Shown here in pieces: positions 42,023-52,627 of a DNA stretch of 64,000 nt. A program made the translations under genes and the position numbers. The DNA lies in the NCBI GenBank assembly GCA_039090855.1, contig CM077010.1:43790905-43854904 (forward strand), read 5' to 3'. The notes below the pieces were generated by a model, which worked only from the letters and a program-made list of their open reading frames with translations, was not told the origin of the DNA and made no database searches. Within the stretch, counting starts at the first letter, position 1; each line of letters begins with the position of its first letter. Source of the stretch: Macrothele yani (Eukaryota > Arthropoda > Arachnida > Araneae > Macrothelidae).

Positions 42023-43098
42023 CTCAACATACACCTGAAAGGCTTCTCGAGGAAACACAAAATATGCGCGCACCAGCCAGCCACCTATGGCGCTCTGGAT
42101 TAACATAAAGCATTGAAACGAAGTTTCAGTTCATTTTGATACCACCAGCGTCGTTCTTTTTCTGATTCTCAAACACCAGCATTTCAAACATATGCAAATA
42201 CTGCGGCAGGCAGAACATAGAGTCAGGAACCTGAACTGCAACTCAAACAAGCCTGGTGGTGTAATTTCTAGATATTCAAGTTCTCCCACTGTATATTCCA
42301 CTGTGGATGCATAACTTAAGCCAACAGATATTTTACATAGAGGGAACTAAAATAGTGTATCTGGAGAAAAGCTGACATGCTTAATCTTCACAACAAGCTA
42401 AGCGTTTTCATTTTGCTGTTTCGTGTAAAAAGGCGATAAACGTTGAGATTGTATAGAAATTCTGCAGACAAAATTCCAGCAATGCACTCTGTGCTAAAGC
42501 ATAAACATGGGAAATGCCAGGGAATTTTGGGGATGATGTGCACCTTTCTGAACTAAAACAAATTGGTTGTTTGTATTTGGATTTAAAGGTGATATTAAGA
42601 CTATAATTAGTTTCCGGTCCCTAATTTGGCGACTGGTTAGTAGGAAGTTAAAGGCCCGGCGTCATGGGGCAAACATACCCTTTATGTCTACTCCGGGGCT
42701 CGAACTCGTGCTCATTTTTCACAGTGGTCTTTCCAAAAGTTGGTGCCATTCAGGAAGGCAGGAGGTGAAGTGATATCATAGATTCTAGTTACGTTCAAAT
42801 ATTTATCTGCAAGTGAAATCTTTCACCAAAGAGTTTAGTATAGTTAACAAAACGTTCGTTAGTTGAATCCTTATTAAATGTTATGTTTTCCGGGGAAATC
42901 TCAAATAGAAGTATTTATTTTCGGTTTATTGCGACAAGAAGTGCAAAGAGTTCGCTAGTGGGAGAGCTGAAACCATATTTGAAGAACAAAACGCAAACCA
43001 AATGTTCGACATGTTGAAAATTACCCTGGACAAAACGATTTTTACTGATCAGTATATAGCAACACTATATATACTGTGTATGTTATATAGTGTTTATA
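41412..43098. other. No recognised gene; (GA)n microsatellite
   Basis: (GA)n at 41985-42020. CCGGGGCTCGAACTCG near 42692 vaguely recalls a tRNA T-arm. Nothing else supported. Confidence 0.45.
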
Positions 43099-43100
43099 TA

Positions 43101-44652
43101 CACTGGTGTGCAAAGATTAAGGACGAAGAAGAGAAATTAGCATAACAGCGGAATGAGCAGGCAGAACGGACCGAAATACCACTCAGGAGATAGACTAGGG
43201 TCCGGTACGGTAGGAGATGTGCATATATGCAGCATAACGTAGGGGGGGAAGTGTCTGAAGGGTATAAAGCACACGGGCGGTGTACGTTCAGCAATTCGGT
43301 GAAAGCTATTGCACAGTGTACATCGGTTTGAACGACGTCGAGTTGCTACCACCGTGTGATATGGCCAACAGGCAATCCAGTAAACGACATCTGGATGACT
43401 TTACCCGAGGTCGCGTCATTGGGAAGTTGGAAGAAGGTCGAAGTGTGACTAGTTAGGCCGAGGAGTACGGGATCGCTCACAGCATTGTTTCACGAGCTTC
43501 GAGAGCATTTCAAACGACAGGAACAGCTGTCCGAGAGTTTAGCAGTGGTCATCCACGAGCAACCACGGCCGCGTACGACTAGTATATTGTCCTACAGGCG
43601 AGAAGAGACAGACGGCAGACAGCGGGAGAAATCGCAAGGCACATACAACAGACAACTGGACGTCCGTTATCGCGTTTTACCGTGGCCAGGAGGCTGCACA
43701 AAGGTGGTCTATTTGCACGACGACTAGTACGGGGTGTGACGGTAACGCCTGCTCATCGGAGACGGCGGTTTCTGTGGTGCCAGGAACAAAAGAACTGGAC
43801 ACATCAGCAATGGGGTCGAGTTGTCTTTACGGATGAGAGCCGATTTAGTCTGACGAGCGATTCTGGATGTATACACATCTGGAGAGAGCAGGGAACACGC
43901 AATCACACCTCCAACATAATAAAAAAGGACAGGTTTGGAGGCGGCGGTGTTCTCGTTTGGGGCGGTATCATGCTTGGTAGCCGTACTGACCTCCACATCT
44001 TCCAAGGAGGTTCAGTCACTGGTTCCCGCTATTGTACCGAGGTTCTCCTGCCTCCCGTGCGTCTGTTTAGAGGTGCTGTGGGTCCTGAGTTCCTCTTCAT
44101 GGAAGACAACGCTACACTTCATCGTACAGTGGTTGTCGTAGAACTGCTGGAGAGTGATGATAATCAGCGCATGGATTAACCAGCAAGGTCCCGAGACCTA
44201 AATCCAATCGAACACGTGTGGGACATTCTCGGGAGATGCTTGGCAGCACGTCACCAGCCGCCAGCAACGATTCCGCAGCTGCGATTGGCGCTACAAGAGG
44301 AATGGACCGCGATGCCTCAACAGCTCCTTGACAACCTTGTCCTCTGCATGGACAGACTTTGCAAATCCTGCAACGCCGTCAGGGGTGATCATATCCTCTA
44401 CTAAAAACTGGATTTTTCTTGACAGCCGCTTGTCACATGGACGTTTCTGTCTTCTGTCCAGTTGCGCTCGAAGGTACCTTTTCAATAAAGTGCCTTTGTA
44501 TTTTTTGGATTCCTTGTTTGGACGGTTTTGATCAATTGCCCCATATACTTACATCTTGGGGATCTTATGGTATGATTTGAGTTGATGTGGAGCACTTCTG
44601 CACGACGCTACATTCGGAAAACCGTATTGTCCTTAATTTTTGCACGCCAGTG
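43101..44652 (+). mobile_element. Tc1-like element Tc1-E, nearly intact
   Basis: The termini CACTGGTGTGCAAAGATTAA (43101) and the complement of CACTGGCGTGCAAAAATTAA (ending 44652) are flanked by TA on both sides. Length 1552 bp. Interior is a single transposase reading frame with three stop codons. Confidence 0.93.
43361..44404 (+). pseudogene. Tc1-like transposase of Tc1-E: one frame, three stops
   Basis: From the ATG at 43361 (MANRQSSKRHLDDFTRGRVI) the same frame runs 348 codons to the stop at 44402-44404 without a frameshift; only three internal stops break it (TAG 43454, TAG near 43577, TAA near 44177). The HTH part ends near IARHIQQTTGRPLS. Catalytic motifs are VFTDESRFSL, FMEDNATLHRT and LNPIEHVWDILGR, with 34 residues between the second aspartate and the glutamate, so the DD34E triad is complete. 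The C terminus is RLCKSCNAVRGDHILY. Length is normal for a Tc1 transposase (about 340 residues). It is the least decayed transposase in the window. Confidence 0.93.
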
Positions 44653-44658
44653 TATATA

Positions 44659-45580
44659 CACTGAAGAGCAATTGAATTAGCGATACCTGTCTAGTAACAT
44701 GTAGCACCACCTTTCACGCTGATGACGGCGGCGATTCGTCTCGACATGGACTCGACAAGACACCTGAAGCTTTGGGAAAGCCATACGGATCCACCACCCC
44801 TGAACAAGCTCCCACAGTTCACGAAGATTTGATGGAGAAGGATCAGAGCCTAGAACATTTCTCTAGGTGGCATTCCAGATGTGCTCGATGGGATTGAGGT
44901 CAGGTGACCCATTCGGATACAATTCGGGAGCGATGGAACGGTGCATTATCTTGTTGCAGGACGAGGTCCCCTGTGGGATTTTTAAGACGCACAAACGGAA
45001 GCAAATGGTCGTCCAGGATATCCCGGTAACGTTGACCTGTCCGGGACGATGTCACACGTACCAGGGGTCCCATTGCAGTCGACGTAAATAGTACCCAGAC
45101 GAGAATGCCACCCCCACCTGCTTGAGGAGTTCCCTACTGGAAAAAGGATCCATCGCTTCATGTATTTTACGCCGTACTCGTATCCTGCCATCTGCATGTA
45201 CCAACCCGAATCTCGACTCATCAGTCCAGGCAACATTTCCCCACATGTCTAGGGTCCAGTGGCGATGTTCACGCGCCCATACTAATCTTTGCACCCTGTG
45301 ATGTGCGGTCAGCAGCGGTACCCTTGTGGGACGATGGCTTATGTACCCCACAGCGAGGAGATGGTTCTGGATGGTGTGGCTGCTTAAACGTTTTTGTGCA
45401 CCAGCGTTAAATTGCCGAGTGATTTCTTGCACTGTGGCCCGTCTATCCGCTGTTACAATGCGAGCTAGCGACGATGACCCCCTCATCCACACGCTGTTGT
45501 CCACGGCAGTTGGCCCTTGCAGGGATGGTTTTACCGGATTCGATGTACTCACGGTGTCAGTGCCTCGAAGACAAGCTCTC
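44659..45580 (-). mobile_element. Tc1-like element Tc1-F, internally deleted and 5'-truncated
   Basis: The terminus CACTGAAGAGCAATTGAATT starts at 44659, after TA, only six bases from the end of Tc1-E. The reverse frame 45052-45552 contains LARIVTADRRATVQEITRQF, ARVPLLTAHH-type linker (RVPLLTAHHRVQRL) and VAWTDESRFGLVHADGR. Further frames give LQQDNAPFHRS and SPDLNPIEHIW. About 15 codons between the second aspartate and the glutamate are missing. The N-terminal HTH and outer terminus are lost where Tc1-G sequence begins near 45580. Confidence 0.8.
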
Positions 45581-45950
45581 GAGACAGACGAGCAATGCTC
45601 TGTTGGAAAATTGCTCCGGCGCGAGCGTTCAGAAAAGGTTGGGCCACTAGTTGCAGGACCTCATAAACGTAACATTGGGCTATCAAAGTACCTGTAACGA
45701 ACACCAAAGGTGATTGTGCATCGTCGGCAATTGCACTTTACACCACGACACCAGGCCTTCTGGGCGTGTGATGCTGGGCTACAAACCGTTTATCTTAGGG
45801 CTGACCACGGTGCCTCTACACAAGGATTTGGTGGTCGTCTCCTCCAAGGCAAAATTGGGACTCGTCACTGAAGATCACCCGCTGTCATTCTGAGTTGCTG
45901 TTTGACAGTCTGACATGACACCATTGGAGCCTTTGGCGACGATACAATGG

Positions 45951-46206
45951 CGTTAAAAGCAGTCATCATAACAAGCAGCGTGCGTGTAGTCCTACGTCAT
46001 TCAGCCGTCTGCCAATGGTGCTGGCACTCATCCGACGATGGATGGAGAACACAACAGCTCGCTGAATATCCGCAATCGCGTTAAAAGCAGTCATCATAAC
46101 AAGCAGCGTGCGTGTAGTCCTACGTCATTCAGCCGTCTGCCAATGGTGCTGGCACTCATCCGACGATGGATGGAGAACACAACAGCTCGCTGAATATCCG
46201 CAATCG
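45951..46206. repeat. Perfect 128-bp tandem duplication in Tc1-G
   Basis: 45951-46078 and 46079-46206 read identically by eye, both starting CGTTAAAAGCAGTCATCATA and ending CGCAATCG. Confidence 0.95.
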
Positions 46207-46416
46207 TGGCTTTTTGATTCACTCCGGGCATGTTGGACAACCCGTCGGTGCTCTTTTTCCGTGGCTCGTCTAGGCCTCCCAGACCCTTCGTGCAGCTGCT
46301 GCGTGCGTTATTCTATTCACTGCCGCCAACAGCGTGCTATGGTAATATCCGCACGACCGGTATGGCGCGCAACACGGCGATAAAACCATCCCACTTCCCG
46401 GAGTTCGACGATGCGG

Positions 46417-46572
46417 TGTGACGTACCTGCCAGCAGGAAACCCACGACATAAAGGCACATAACAATGAGAATGAAGTAGCTCAGTTGGTAGAGCGACTTG
46501 TTCCGGAATAAGCGGACTCGGGTTCAAATCCCGGCGTAGACCAAAAATGACGGAGAAATTTACTTCGTTATA
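46417..46572 (+). repeat. 5' LTR of TRIM copy 2
   Basis: Starts TGTGACGTACC, ends CTTCGTTATA. The tRNA-like module (about 46473-46543) keeps A box TAGCTCAGTTGG but lost 7 bases of the acceptor stem; B box is GGGTTCAAATCCC. Confidence 0.92.
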
Positions 46573-46573
46573 A

Positions 46574-46585
46574 TGGCGCCCGAAC
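46574..46585 (+). other. Primer-binding site of TRIM copy 2
   Basis: TGGCGCCCGAAC at the same position and with the same sequence as in copy 1. Confidence 0.88.
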
Positions 46586-46833
46586 TTTCCGGATGACCCG
46601 ACCGTTCAAAATCTCGCAATGGTGTGATGTTATTTCCACACCGCGAGATAGGAAAAATCAGAGAATCCCTTCTCCAGCGCTTCGAAAAATAAATGTGTGT
46701 GACGTTGCATTCCACACACCAGATTGACTGGGAGTTTTCAAGTGCACGTTCTACAGTGGATGGCTTCCTGCAACGATTCATGGTGACGGCTGACCCGTGG
46801 GCCATGCCCCCGGCCCTCTTTCGCGGGGGGAGA

Positions 46834-46996
46834 TGTGACGTACCTGCCAGCAGGACGCACACGACATAAAGGCACATAGCAATCAGAATGAACGTCTGCG
46901 TAGCTCAGTTGGTAGAGCGACTTGTTCCGGAATAAGCGGACTCGGGTTCGAATCCCAGCGTAGACCAAAAATGACGGAGAAATTTACTTCGTTATA
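46834..46996 (+). repeat. 3' LTR of TRIM copy 2, with tRNA-like module at 46894-46967
   Basis: The best-preserved module on the plus strand: acceptor stem GTCTGCG/CGTAGAC pairs over 7 bp, D arm GCTC/GAGC pairs, B box GGGTTCGAATCCC. The anticodon arm pairs as CTTGT/ATAAG but leaves only a 6-base loop. Differs from the 5' LTR by about 7 substitutions and one 7-bp indel. Confidence 0.92.
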
Positions 46997-47060
46997 GCGG
47001 CTCTTCTCGAACTCCTCAAGCTGCTCGAATTGCTTCCGAACGTTTTTCCCAGGTATACTT

Positions 47061-47756
47061 CCCTTGCAAAGGATGCAACCAACACAACAGCAAGAGTCAG
47101 AATGGCAAGCACGCGCAACGGGACGACCTTATATAGGCGGTCAGGCACAGCGCTGCCACCCCTCCTTGCTTGCGTCACATGCGCCACCGAGCGTGCATCA
47201 TTTGCATGTCTCACAATGTCAAACCTACCCACCAAGTTTCATTCTCGTCGGTTGCTTCCTTTGGGGACGCAACTATTTTTTTGACGAGGAGGGTATTTGA
47301 AAATAATGTGTTTGCTATTTTTTGACGATTGTTAAAATCTTTATTATTCACAGTCCTCACTTTAACAGTGCATGCCGTATTCGTTGTTCACAACTTGCTT
47401 AAGCAAGTTGTGAACTACGAATTGGCAGATGTATTGAAATTATTTTGATCTCTAAGACTAAATGTTTTTTGCACCTTCATGCTAAATAAAATATCTAAAA
47501 CCTCTGTGCATGAAAACCTATTTGTACAGTCCAAAGCGACATTAAAATTCAAGAGCTTAAGGAAATTCAACTGGTACTTTTAAAACAGCATCATCAGATT
47601 TAGTGGTAATTTACTGACCACCTAATTTTATAGGTGCAGGTTCGGTTGTAAAGATTGCATATTTCCGTTATGCTTTTTCCCTTAGTATCCACTACGCTCG
47701 TTATACCTCTTCTTATCCATATGCAAAAGGAAAAAGGTTGTTCGATTGACATATTT
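47061..47756. other. No recognised gene
   Basis: May include the untranslated end of Tc1-G to about 47290. A palindrome of about 20 bp (GTTCACAACTTGCTTAAGCA, continuing to TTGTGAAC) is at 47389-47413. Confidence 0.45.
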
Positions 47757-48871
47757 GGTGTGTGTGTATAAGTTCTACCCGTTTTCGTAGGCTAGGAAGG
47801 AAGGAGGAGAACACAAAATATAACGAACCTATAGGATTTCACATAATTGCCATCATTCTGTATGACCTCTAGCCATCTGTCTGTGAGTAGGTGAATCTCA
47901 CGCTGGAAAGACCTGTGTTTTAGAGTTAAAAGATTCATGTAATGCCGTTTTCACATCGTCCACATCATCAAAAATTTGGATAGCGAAGGCGTTCTATAAC
48001 GATCGAAAAAGGTGATAGTCCGTAGGTGCCAGGTCAGGGGAATACGCCGCGTGAGGTAACCCTTCCCAACTGAAGTCCAGCAATTTTTGCCGAGTGATTA
48101 AAGCAGTATGAGATCTGGCGTTATCACGATGAAAGATCACGCCTTTGCGATTGACGAGTGCTGGCCGCTTCGATGTCGGTTGTTCTCACAATCCATCCAC
48201 CTGTTGGCACTAGGTCAGCATTTATCGTTCGGCTAGGTGCCAGCACTTCCCAGTGGATTATTCCCTAGACATCTCACCAAAAACTCAACAAAACAGTTTT
48301 GGGATGTGATCCTCCTCTTGAGGTCGATGGAGCAGGCTCAGCCCCTTAGCACACAATCCGCCGACGCTTTACATTACGGTACAGTACCCATTTCTTATCA
48401 CCCGTTACAATTCGTCCCAAAAACAGCTCATTTCTGTGACGAGAAAGGAAAGAAACAAAAGTACGGATTCTCTCCTCTCGTTGCTTTGCAGAAAGCTGGT
48501 ACGGAACCTAGTTATCGAACTTGGTGATGAACCCAAGCGTATGCATCCGTCTTTCGACTGTTGATCTGTGTACCAACAATGTTTCTTCCGCTAATTCCTC
48601 CCCATATACTTGGCAGATGTTGCGGCAAGCCGCGGCCTTTATCGTACTCGTGCAGTAAACAATGTCCTCCTTATCGCATGCCATGTTGCAGCGTTCGTGA
48701 TTTCCGTTACTAATGACTTACTCGGACAAACCTAGTGCCACTATATGCTCTAGTGCTCCAAGCTTTATTGGCCGAAAATTCGGCATCGCAGCGTCATCTG
48801 TGACTTAACTACTCCGATCGCAATTAACATCTATTACAAAAACGGGTAGAACTTTTGCACCCATCCAATAA
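47757..48871 (-). mobile_element. mariner-type element with terminal inverted repeats
   Basis: AAGTTCTACCCGTTTTCGTA near 47770 is complementary to AAAAACGGGTAGAACTTTTG near 48837, giving termini of about 30 bp. The reverse translation shows LVHRSTVERRMHTLGF, RIVTGDKKWVLYRN (first aspartate), a stretch with stops, FHRDNARSHTALI (second) and YSPDLAPTDYHLF (third). Thirty-four residues separate the last two, as in mariner DD34D enzymes. Several stops and shifts, so inactive; the triad is still readable. Confidence 0.85.
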
Positions 48872-48893
48872 CTTAATTTCATGTGAGTGGTAT

Positions 48894-49056
48894 TATAACG
48901 AAGTAAATTTCTCCGTCATTTTTGGTCTACGCCGGGATTCGAACCCGTGGCCGCTTATTCCGGAACAAGTCGCTCTACCAACTGAGCTACGCAGACGATT
49001 ATTCTGATTCCTATCTGCCTTTATGTCGTGTGCGTCCTTCAGGCAGGTACGTCACA
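48894..49056 (-). repeat. 3' LTR of TRIM copy 3, tRNA-like module at 48923-48996
   Basis: Complete module: 7-bp acceptor stem, A box TAGCTCAGTTGG, B box GGGTTCGAATCCC and an encoded CCA-like end, in reverse orientation. Confidence 0.92.
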
Positions 49057-49306
49057 TCTCCCCCCCCCCGAAAGAGGGCCGGAGGCATGGCCCACTGGTC
49101 AGCCGTGACCATGAATTGTTGCAGGCAGCCATCCACTGTAGAACGTGCACTTGAGAACTCCCAGTCAATCTGCTGTATGGAATGCAACATCACACATTTT
49201 TATTTTTCGAAGCGCTGGAGAAGGGATTCTCTGAATTTTCCTGTCTCGCGGTGTGGAAATAACATCACACCAATGCGAGATTTTGAACGGCCGGGTCATC
49301 CGGATA

Positions 49307-49318
49307 GTTCGGGCGCCA
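49307..49318 (-). other. Primer-binding site of TRIM copy 3
   Basis: GTTCGGGCGCCA on the plus strand is the complement of the primer-binding site TGGCGCCCGAAC, one base inside the 5' LTR. Confidence 0.88.
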
Positions 49319-49319
49319 T

Positions 49320-49483
49320 TATAACGAAGTAAATTTCTCCGTCATTTTTGGTCTACGCCGGGATTCGAACCCGAGGCCGCTTATTCCGGAACAAGTCGCT
49401 CTACCAACTGAGCTACGCAGACGATTATTCTGATTCCTATCTGCCTTTTATGTCGTGTGCGTCCTGCTGGCAGGTACGTCACA
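49320..49483 (-). repeat. 5' LTR of TRIM copy 3, tRNA-like module at 49349-49422
   Basis: As the other LTR of this copy, with one extra T near 49450 and three substitutions. Confidence 0.92.
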
Positions 49484-49487
49484 GTAT

Positions 49488-50394
49488 ACAGTACGACAAA
49501 GAAAGTCATGAGATTAAATTAAAAACCACACAACAAACACGAAATTTCAATCAGGGAGAGGACGCATCGAAGTTGGACCTTGGAAGCTTCGCCAACTTAA
49601 AGTGTTGATTTTAAGCTACTTTTCTTTATCGTGTTTCTTGGTAGAGTAGCATCGTTTCTGACTCCACCGAGAATAAATGAAATAATGGAAGAAGGGATCA
49701 ACATCGGTATTCTACAAATTTGGCAAAGATTTACCTTCAAGAACACGAAAGCAGAACTTTCGATGGTTTTTGAAGCAGGCAGAGAGAGATATATGTCCAT
49801 GAAGTGAACGCCGGAAATCGATATGTCGTCTTGCAGTGGAGGGCAAACTGCTCAATTTACTAGTGAATGACAGCCGATAAACAATGAGAATACTATCGTA
49901 TTAGATTTATATCAATAAGAAACATATACGATTATATTTTTTATAAATCTTTCGATAAAATATCTGCCAGTTAACTTAAAACGTAAGACACATTTTCACC
50001 AGTGGCAAGAGTTGGATCTTCCAGTATGATTTCGAAACCAAAAGGGAAAGTGCAGATTGGAAACCACCAAGATCCCCGACACCAAAAAATTTGTTTCCGA
50101 AACCCAGTATTAAAATCCTGTGTATGACATAATTCGATCACAAAGGGGTAAACCATAAGTTCCAGATTTAAGAACTGTTTCCAGGTCTCCAGCTATTACT
50201 ACTCACTTGACAAAACCCGTCGGAACCGACGGTCAGTTTTTTTTAAGAACTAAACGACGAAACCCGTCGGAATCAACGTCTAGTTTTTTTTTTTTTAAAG
50301 AATAAACTCATATGAGACAACAAATGTGAACTTTATTTGATTGACAAATTCATGCAACCACTTCTGTAAAGATAATAGTCCAGGTTCCTGATTT
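49488..50394. other. No gene; repeated CCGTCGG hairpins
   Basis: CCCGTCGGAACCGACGG (50217) forms a 7-bp hairpin and is followed by a T run; a diverged repeat is at 50267 (CCCGTCGGAATCAACG) and another, CCCGTCGGAATCGACGG, at 50765. No coding sequence recognised. Confidence 0.5.
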
Positions 50395-50590
50395 ATTATT
50401 ATTTTTTTTGACTGAAGGTTTAATGACCACCGTGGGCAACTCAATGGGCTGTAAGCAGTCCCGTGTCACTAATTTAGGGTCAGTGGTTCCAGGGAAAGGA
50501 AAGAGTTAGTGCCGTAAGACAAACACAACATTCTTGCCTCCCCGGGATTCGACCCCGGACCCGTTTCGGACGAATAATCATAAGCCAGCG
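50395..50590 (-). mobile_element. SINE-A copy 5
   Basis: Reverse copy with core CACTAATTTAGGGTCAG and B box GGGATTCGACCCC near 50544; the head breaks off near 50590. Confidence 0.85.
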
Positions 50591-50844
50591 TGATGATCAT
50601 CACGACTGCACAATTTTTCAGTCTTAAAATATCAGGCGGAAGGCCACTCATCTCGATCGTGCGCAAAAATTCAACTGGATAGCACACTCTTTCACTCTCA
50701 TTTTCAGTCACAACAGTGTTTGTAAATGTTGTTGGAATGAGATTTGCGTTGCGAATACACATCACCCGTCGGAATCGACGGTTAGGTTTTTGATTGACAA
50801 ATTCATTCAACCACTTTAGTAAATACAACAGTCCAGGTTGGTAA
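50591..50844. other. Short interval with a duplicated flank
   Basis: TTGATTGACAAATTCATTCA at 50790 repeats 50339 (TTGATTGACAAATTCATGCA); each is followed by AGTCCAGGTT and a SINE-A copy in reverse orientation, so about 110 bp plus the SINE tail is duplicated. Confidence 0.7.
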
Positions 50845-50910
50845 TTTTTTTTTAAGGTTTAACGCCCACCGTGAGAAACTCAATGGGCTATAAGCAGTCG
50901 TCCGTAATAT
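50845..50910 (-). mobile_element. SINE-A copy 6, 3' end only
   Basis: AAGGTTTAACGCCCACCGTG and CAATGGGCTATAAGCAGTCG, then unrelated sequence from about 50910. Confidence 0.8.
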
Positions 50911-51412
50911 TTTCACTAACAGTGGTCAACGTAATATTTATTTACATTTTTTTAACATAATGGGAAACGTCTTACCTATGTGAATAAACTGGATCGAATG
51001 AATATTAAATTGTGTATATGCATCACACAACCCAACGGCATAACGCATTCAGGTCTTCGAGAGTGTTCGATCTTCCGATGAGAAGAACTTTGATAGGAAT
51101 ACCTGCCATCGTTGCTTTGCGCAACGGTTCGCTCAGAAAAGATACGACTTCCGACTTTGGACTATCTCAGTGCCTCCATGCTACCGCCTTCAGCAGCGCG
51201 TGAGTCAACCGCACGCTTCTCCCATAGACTTTACATGGAAAAATTTCCGCCCAACAACTGCTGAACCGTTGCCCCAATCTCATTTTTTTCTTCGACTGGC
51301 AGATCTACATGGTACGTCCTTTATTTTGATACCTCAACCATATCATTACGTTCAGCCATTTTCTCTCAAAATAGGACTCACCGTAAAAAACCTCCTAGAA
51401 TTAATATATAGA
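50911..51412. other. No recognised gene
   Basis: Small overlapping frames (51012-51493) without family resemblance; the last one reads into SINE-A. Confidence 0.4.
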
Positions 51413-51530
51413 TTACGGCTCTGGCTCTTTCCCTTCTCTGGAACCAGTGGCCGTAAATTAGGAACGGGCGCCTACTTATGTATAGCCCTTTGAGTTGCTC
51501 ACGGTGGTCGCTAAACCTTAAATAAAAAAG
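51413..51530 (+). mobile_element. SINE-A copy 7, head missing
   Basis: Body from GGCTCTGGCTCTTTCCCTTC through GTAAATTAGGAACGGGCG to CACGGTGGTCGCTAAACCTT. Confidence 0.85.
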
Positions 51531-52627
51531 TCTAGCAAGCCGCATATTTCATCGACTGCTCGTACGAACCTCTGCTGAACACAATTTGTACTATACTGGT
51601 GTAAAATCTTAAGATATACAAAGAAACGATCCCAAAAAGACAAACACAACGTTTTTTCCCCCAGTGTATCCTGTGTGAATAACATTAACCAGGTTGTTCA
51701 CATAACTTTGTCTATTTCCTGTACAAATACTGGTTTAAAGTGATGCATCACATTTGCTCCTCTGCGTTCATGAAGTCGCACAGCTTCCACACATGTTAAA
51801 TCAGAACATTATACGTGAAGAATGTACAAGCATTTATTGATAAAATTATCGAAATGCTATAAATCAGCTGCTAAATCTCGATGCTTGACATACGCTGGTG
51901 CCAATTTTACAAAACGTGTCTTACGCAATTTTCGCAGCGAAAATTCCATTTGAAACAAGCCGTTTGAAGGATCGCGTTATCACGCCTGCTGTTTAAAGTG
52001 TACGATCGATATGTCATGCGTAAATTTGCTTTTACGTTTAAGTGAGTGCTCACGACAACATCAACGATATTCGCTTTGAGAGTTCAAGTAAAAGGTTCAG
52101 CAACGTTGTCAGACAATCAAACCACTTTGAGGACGCTCCCAAGATTATCAACGCATACCATCGATGGATAACGAGGATCATAAATAGGCTCGTGGAAATA
52201 TGAAGTGTTAGCCGTAGATCAAGAGGATAAAGACGCTTAATGTCACTGGAAATTTTCTTCGAGGGAACAGGAAAGAGCTTTCAGTTTTCAGCGGCCTCGT
52301 ATCCGTGGAGAATTTATTAATGGGTTTGACAGGAAATCTCTTCCCAAGTTATGAAGACAGGGCACTATACTAAGGAGCAGCTGGAAGTGAGGTATTAAAG
52401 GTATTTACTGAAATCTTGAAATAATACAGCTTCCACGATTGTGTAACAAATCTGAAATACACACGAACTAGCTCCTGAAATAAAAACCTTTATATAGATT
52501 TACGTATACGCCTCTTACGCAGCGGATATGCAAAATACGCATTCACGTCCGTCATCACGTGATCAAGGCAACTCGTTAAGACTTCTGCTCATCAGTAATT
52601 GTCAGTAGTTTTGATCACAATAGAGAA
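51531..52627. other. No recognised gene
   Basis: No terminus, repeat or supported frame noticed. Confidence 0.45.

Larger units (their letters stand above)
46417..46996 (+). mobile_element. TRIM copy 2: miniature LTR retrotransposon with tRNA-like LTRs
   Basis: 580 bp: 156-bp 5' LTR, 261-bp interior, 163-bp 3' LTR. A perfect 4-bp target duplication GCGG lies at 46413-46416 and 46997-47000. Primer-binding site and a G-rich purine tract (GGGGGGAGA before the 3' LTR) are in place. The interior shares CGGATGACCCGACCGTTCAA and CACACCGCGAGATAGG with copy 1, and has about 110 bp more. No coding frame. It is inserted in the HTH-coding part of Tc1-G. Confidence 0.94.
45580..47060 (-). mobile_element. 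Tc1-like element Tc1-G, split by TRIM copy 2
   Basis: Reverse translation with the TRIM removed reads QFEQLEEFEKSRIVELREVG across the insertion point, a Tc1 HTH domain. It continues with SGRPRRATEKEHRRV-like text, RRMSASTIGRRLNDVG, a FSDESQFCL motif (first aspartate) and YVYEVLQLVAQPF, then IFQQSIARLSREL, where the second catalytic aspartate (QQDNARPH) is replaced. It stops near 45580, so the glutamate region is missing. A perfect 128-bp tandem duplication lies inside (45951-46206). The upstream terminus was not identified. Confidence 0.75.
48894..49483 (-). mobile_element. TRIM copy 3: youngest miniature LTR retrotransposon
   Basis: 590 bp in reverse orientation: 3' LTR 48894-49056 (163 bp), interior 263 bp, 5' LTR 49320-49483 (164 bp). 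A perfect 4-bp target duplication GTAT lies at 48890-48893 and 49484-49487. The two LTRs differ by about 3 substitutions and one 1-base indel, about 98 percent identity, so this is the most recent of the three. The polypurine tract is a 10-base G run plus AGA (complement at 49057-49070). No coding frame. Confidence 0.95.

Noticed and set aside
50580..50605. GTGATGATCATCAC as a regulatory operator
   Set aside because: Short palindrome at a SINE break, no supporting context in a eukaryote.
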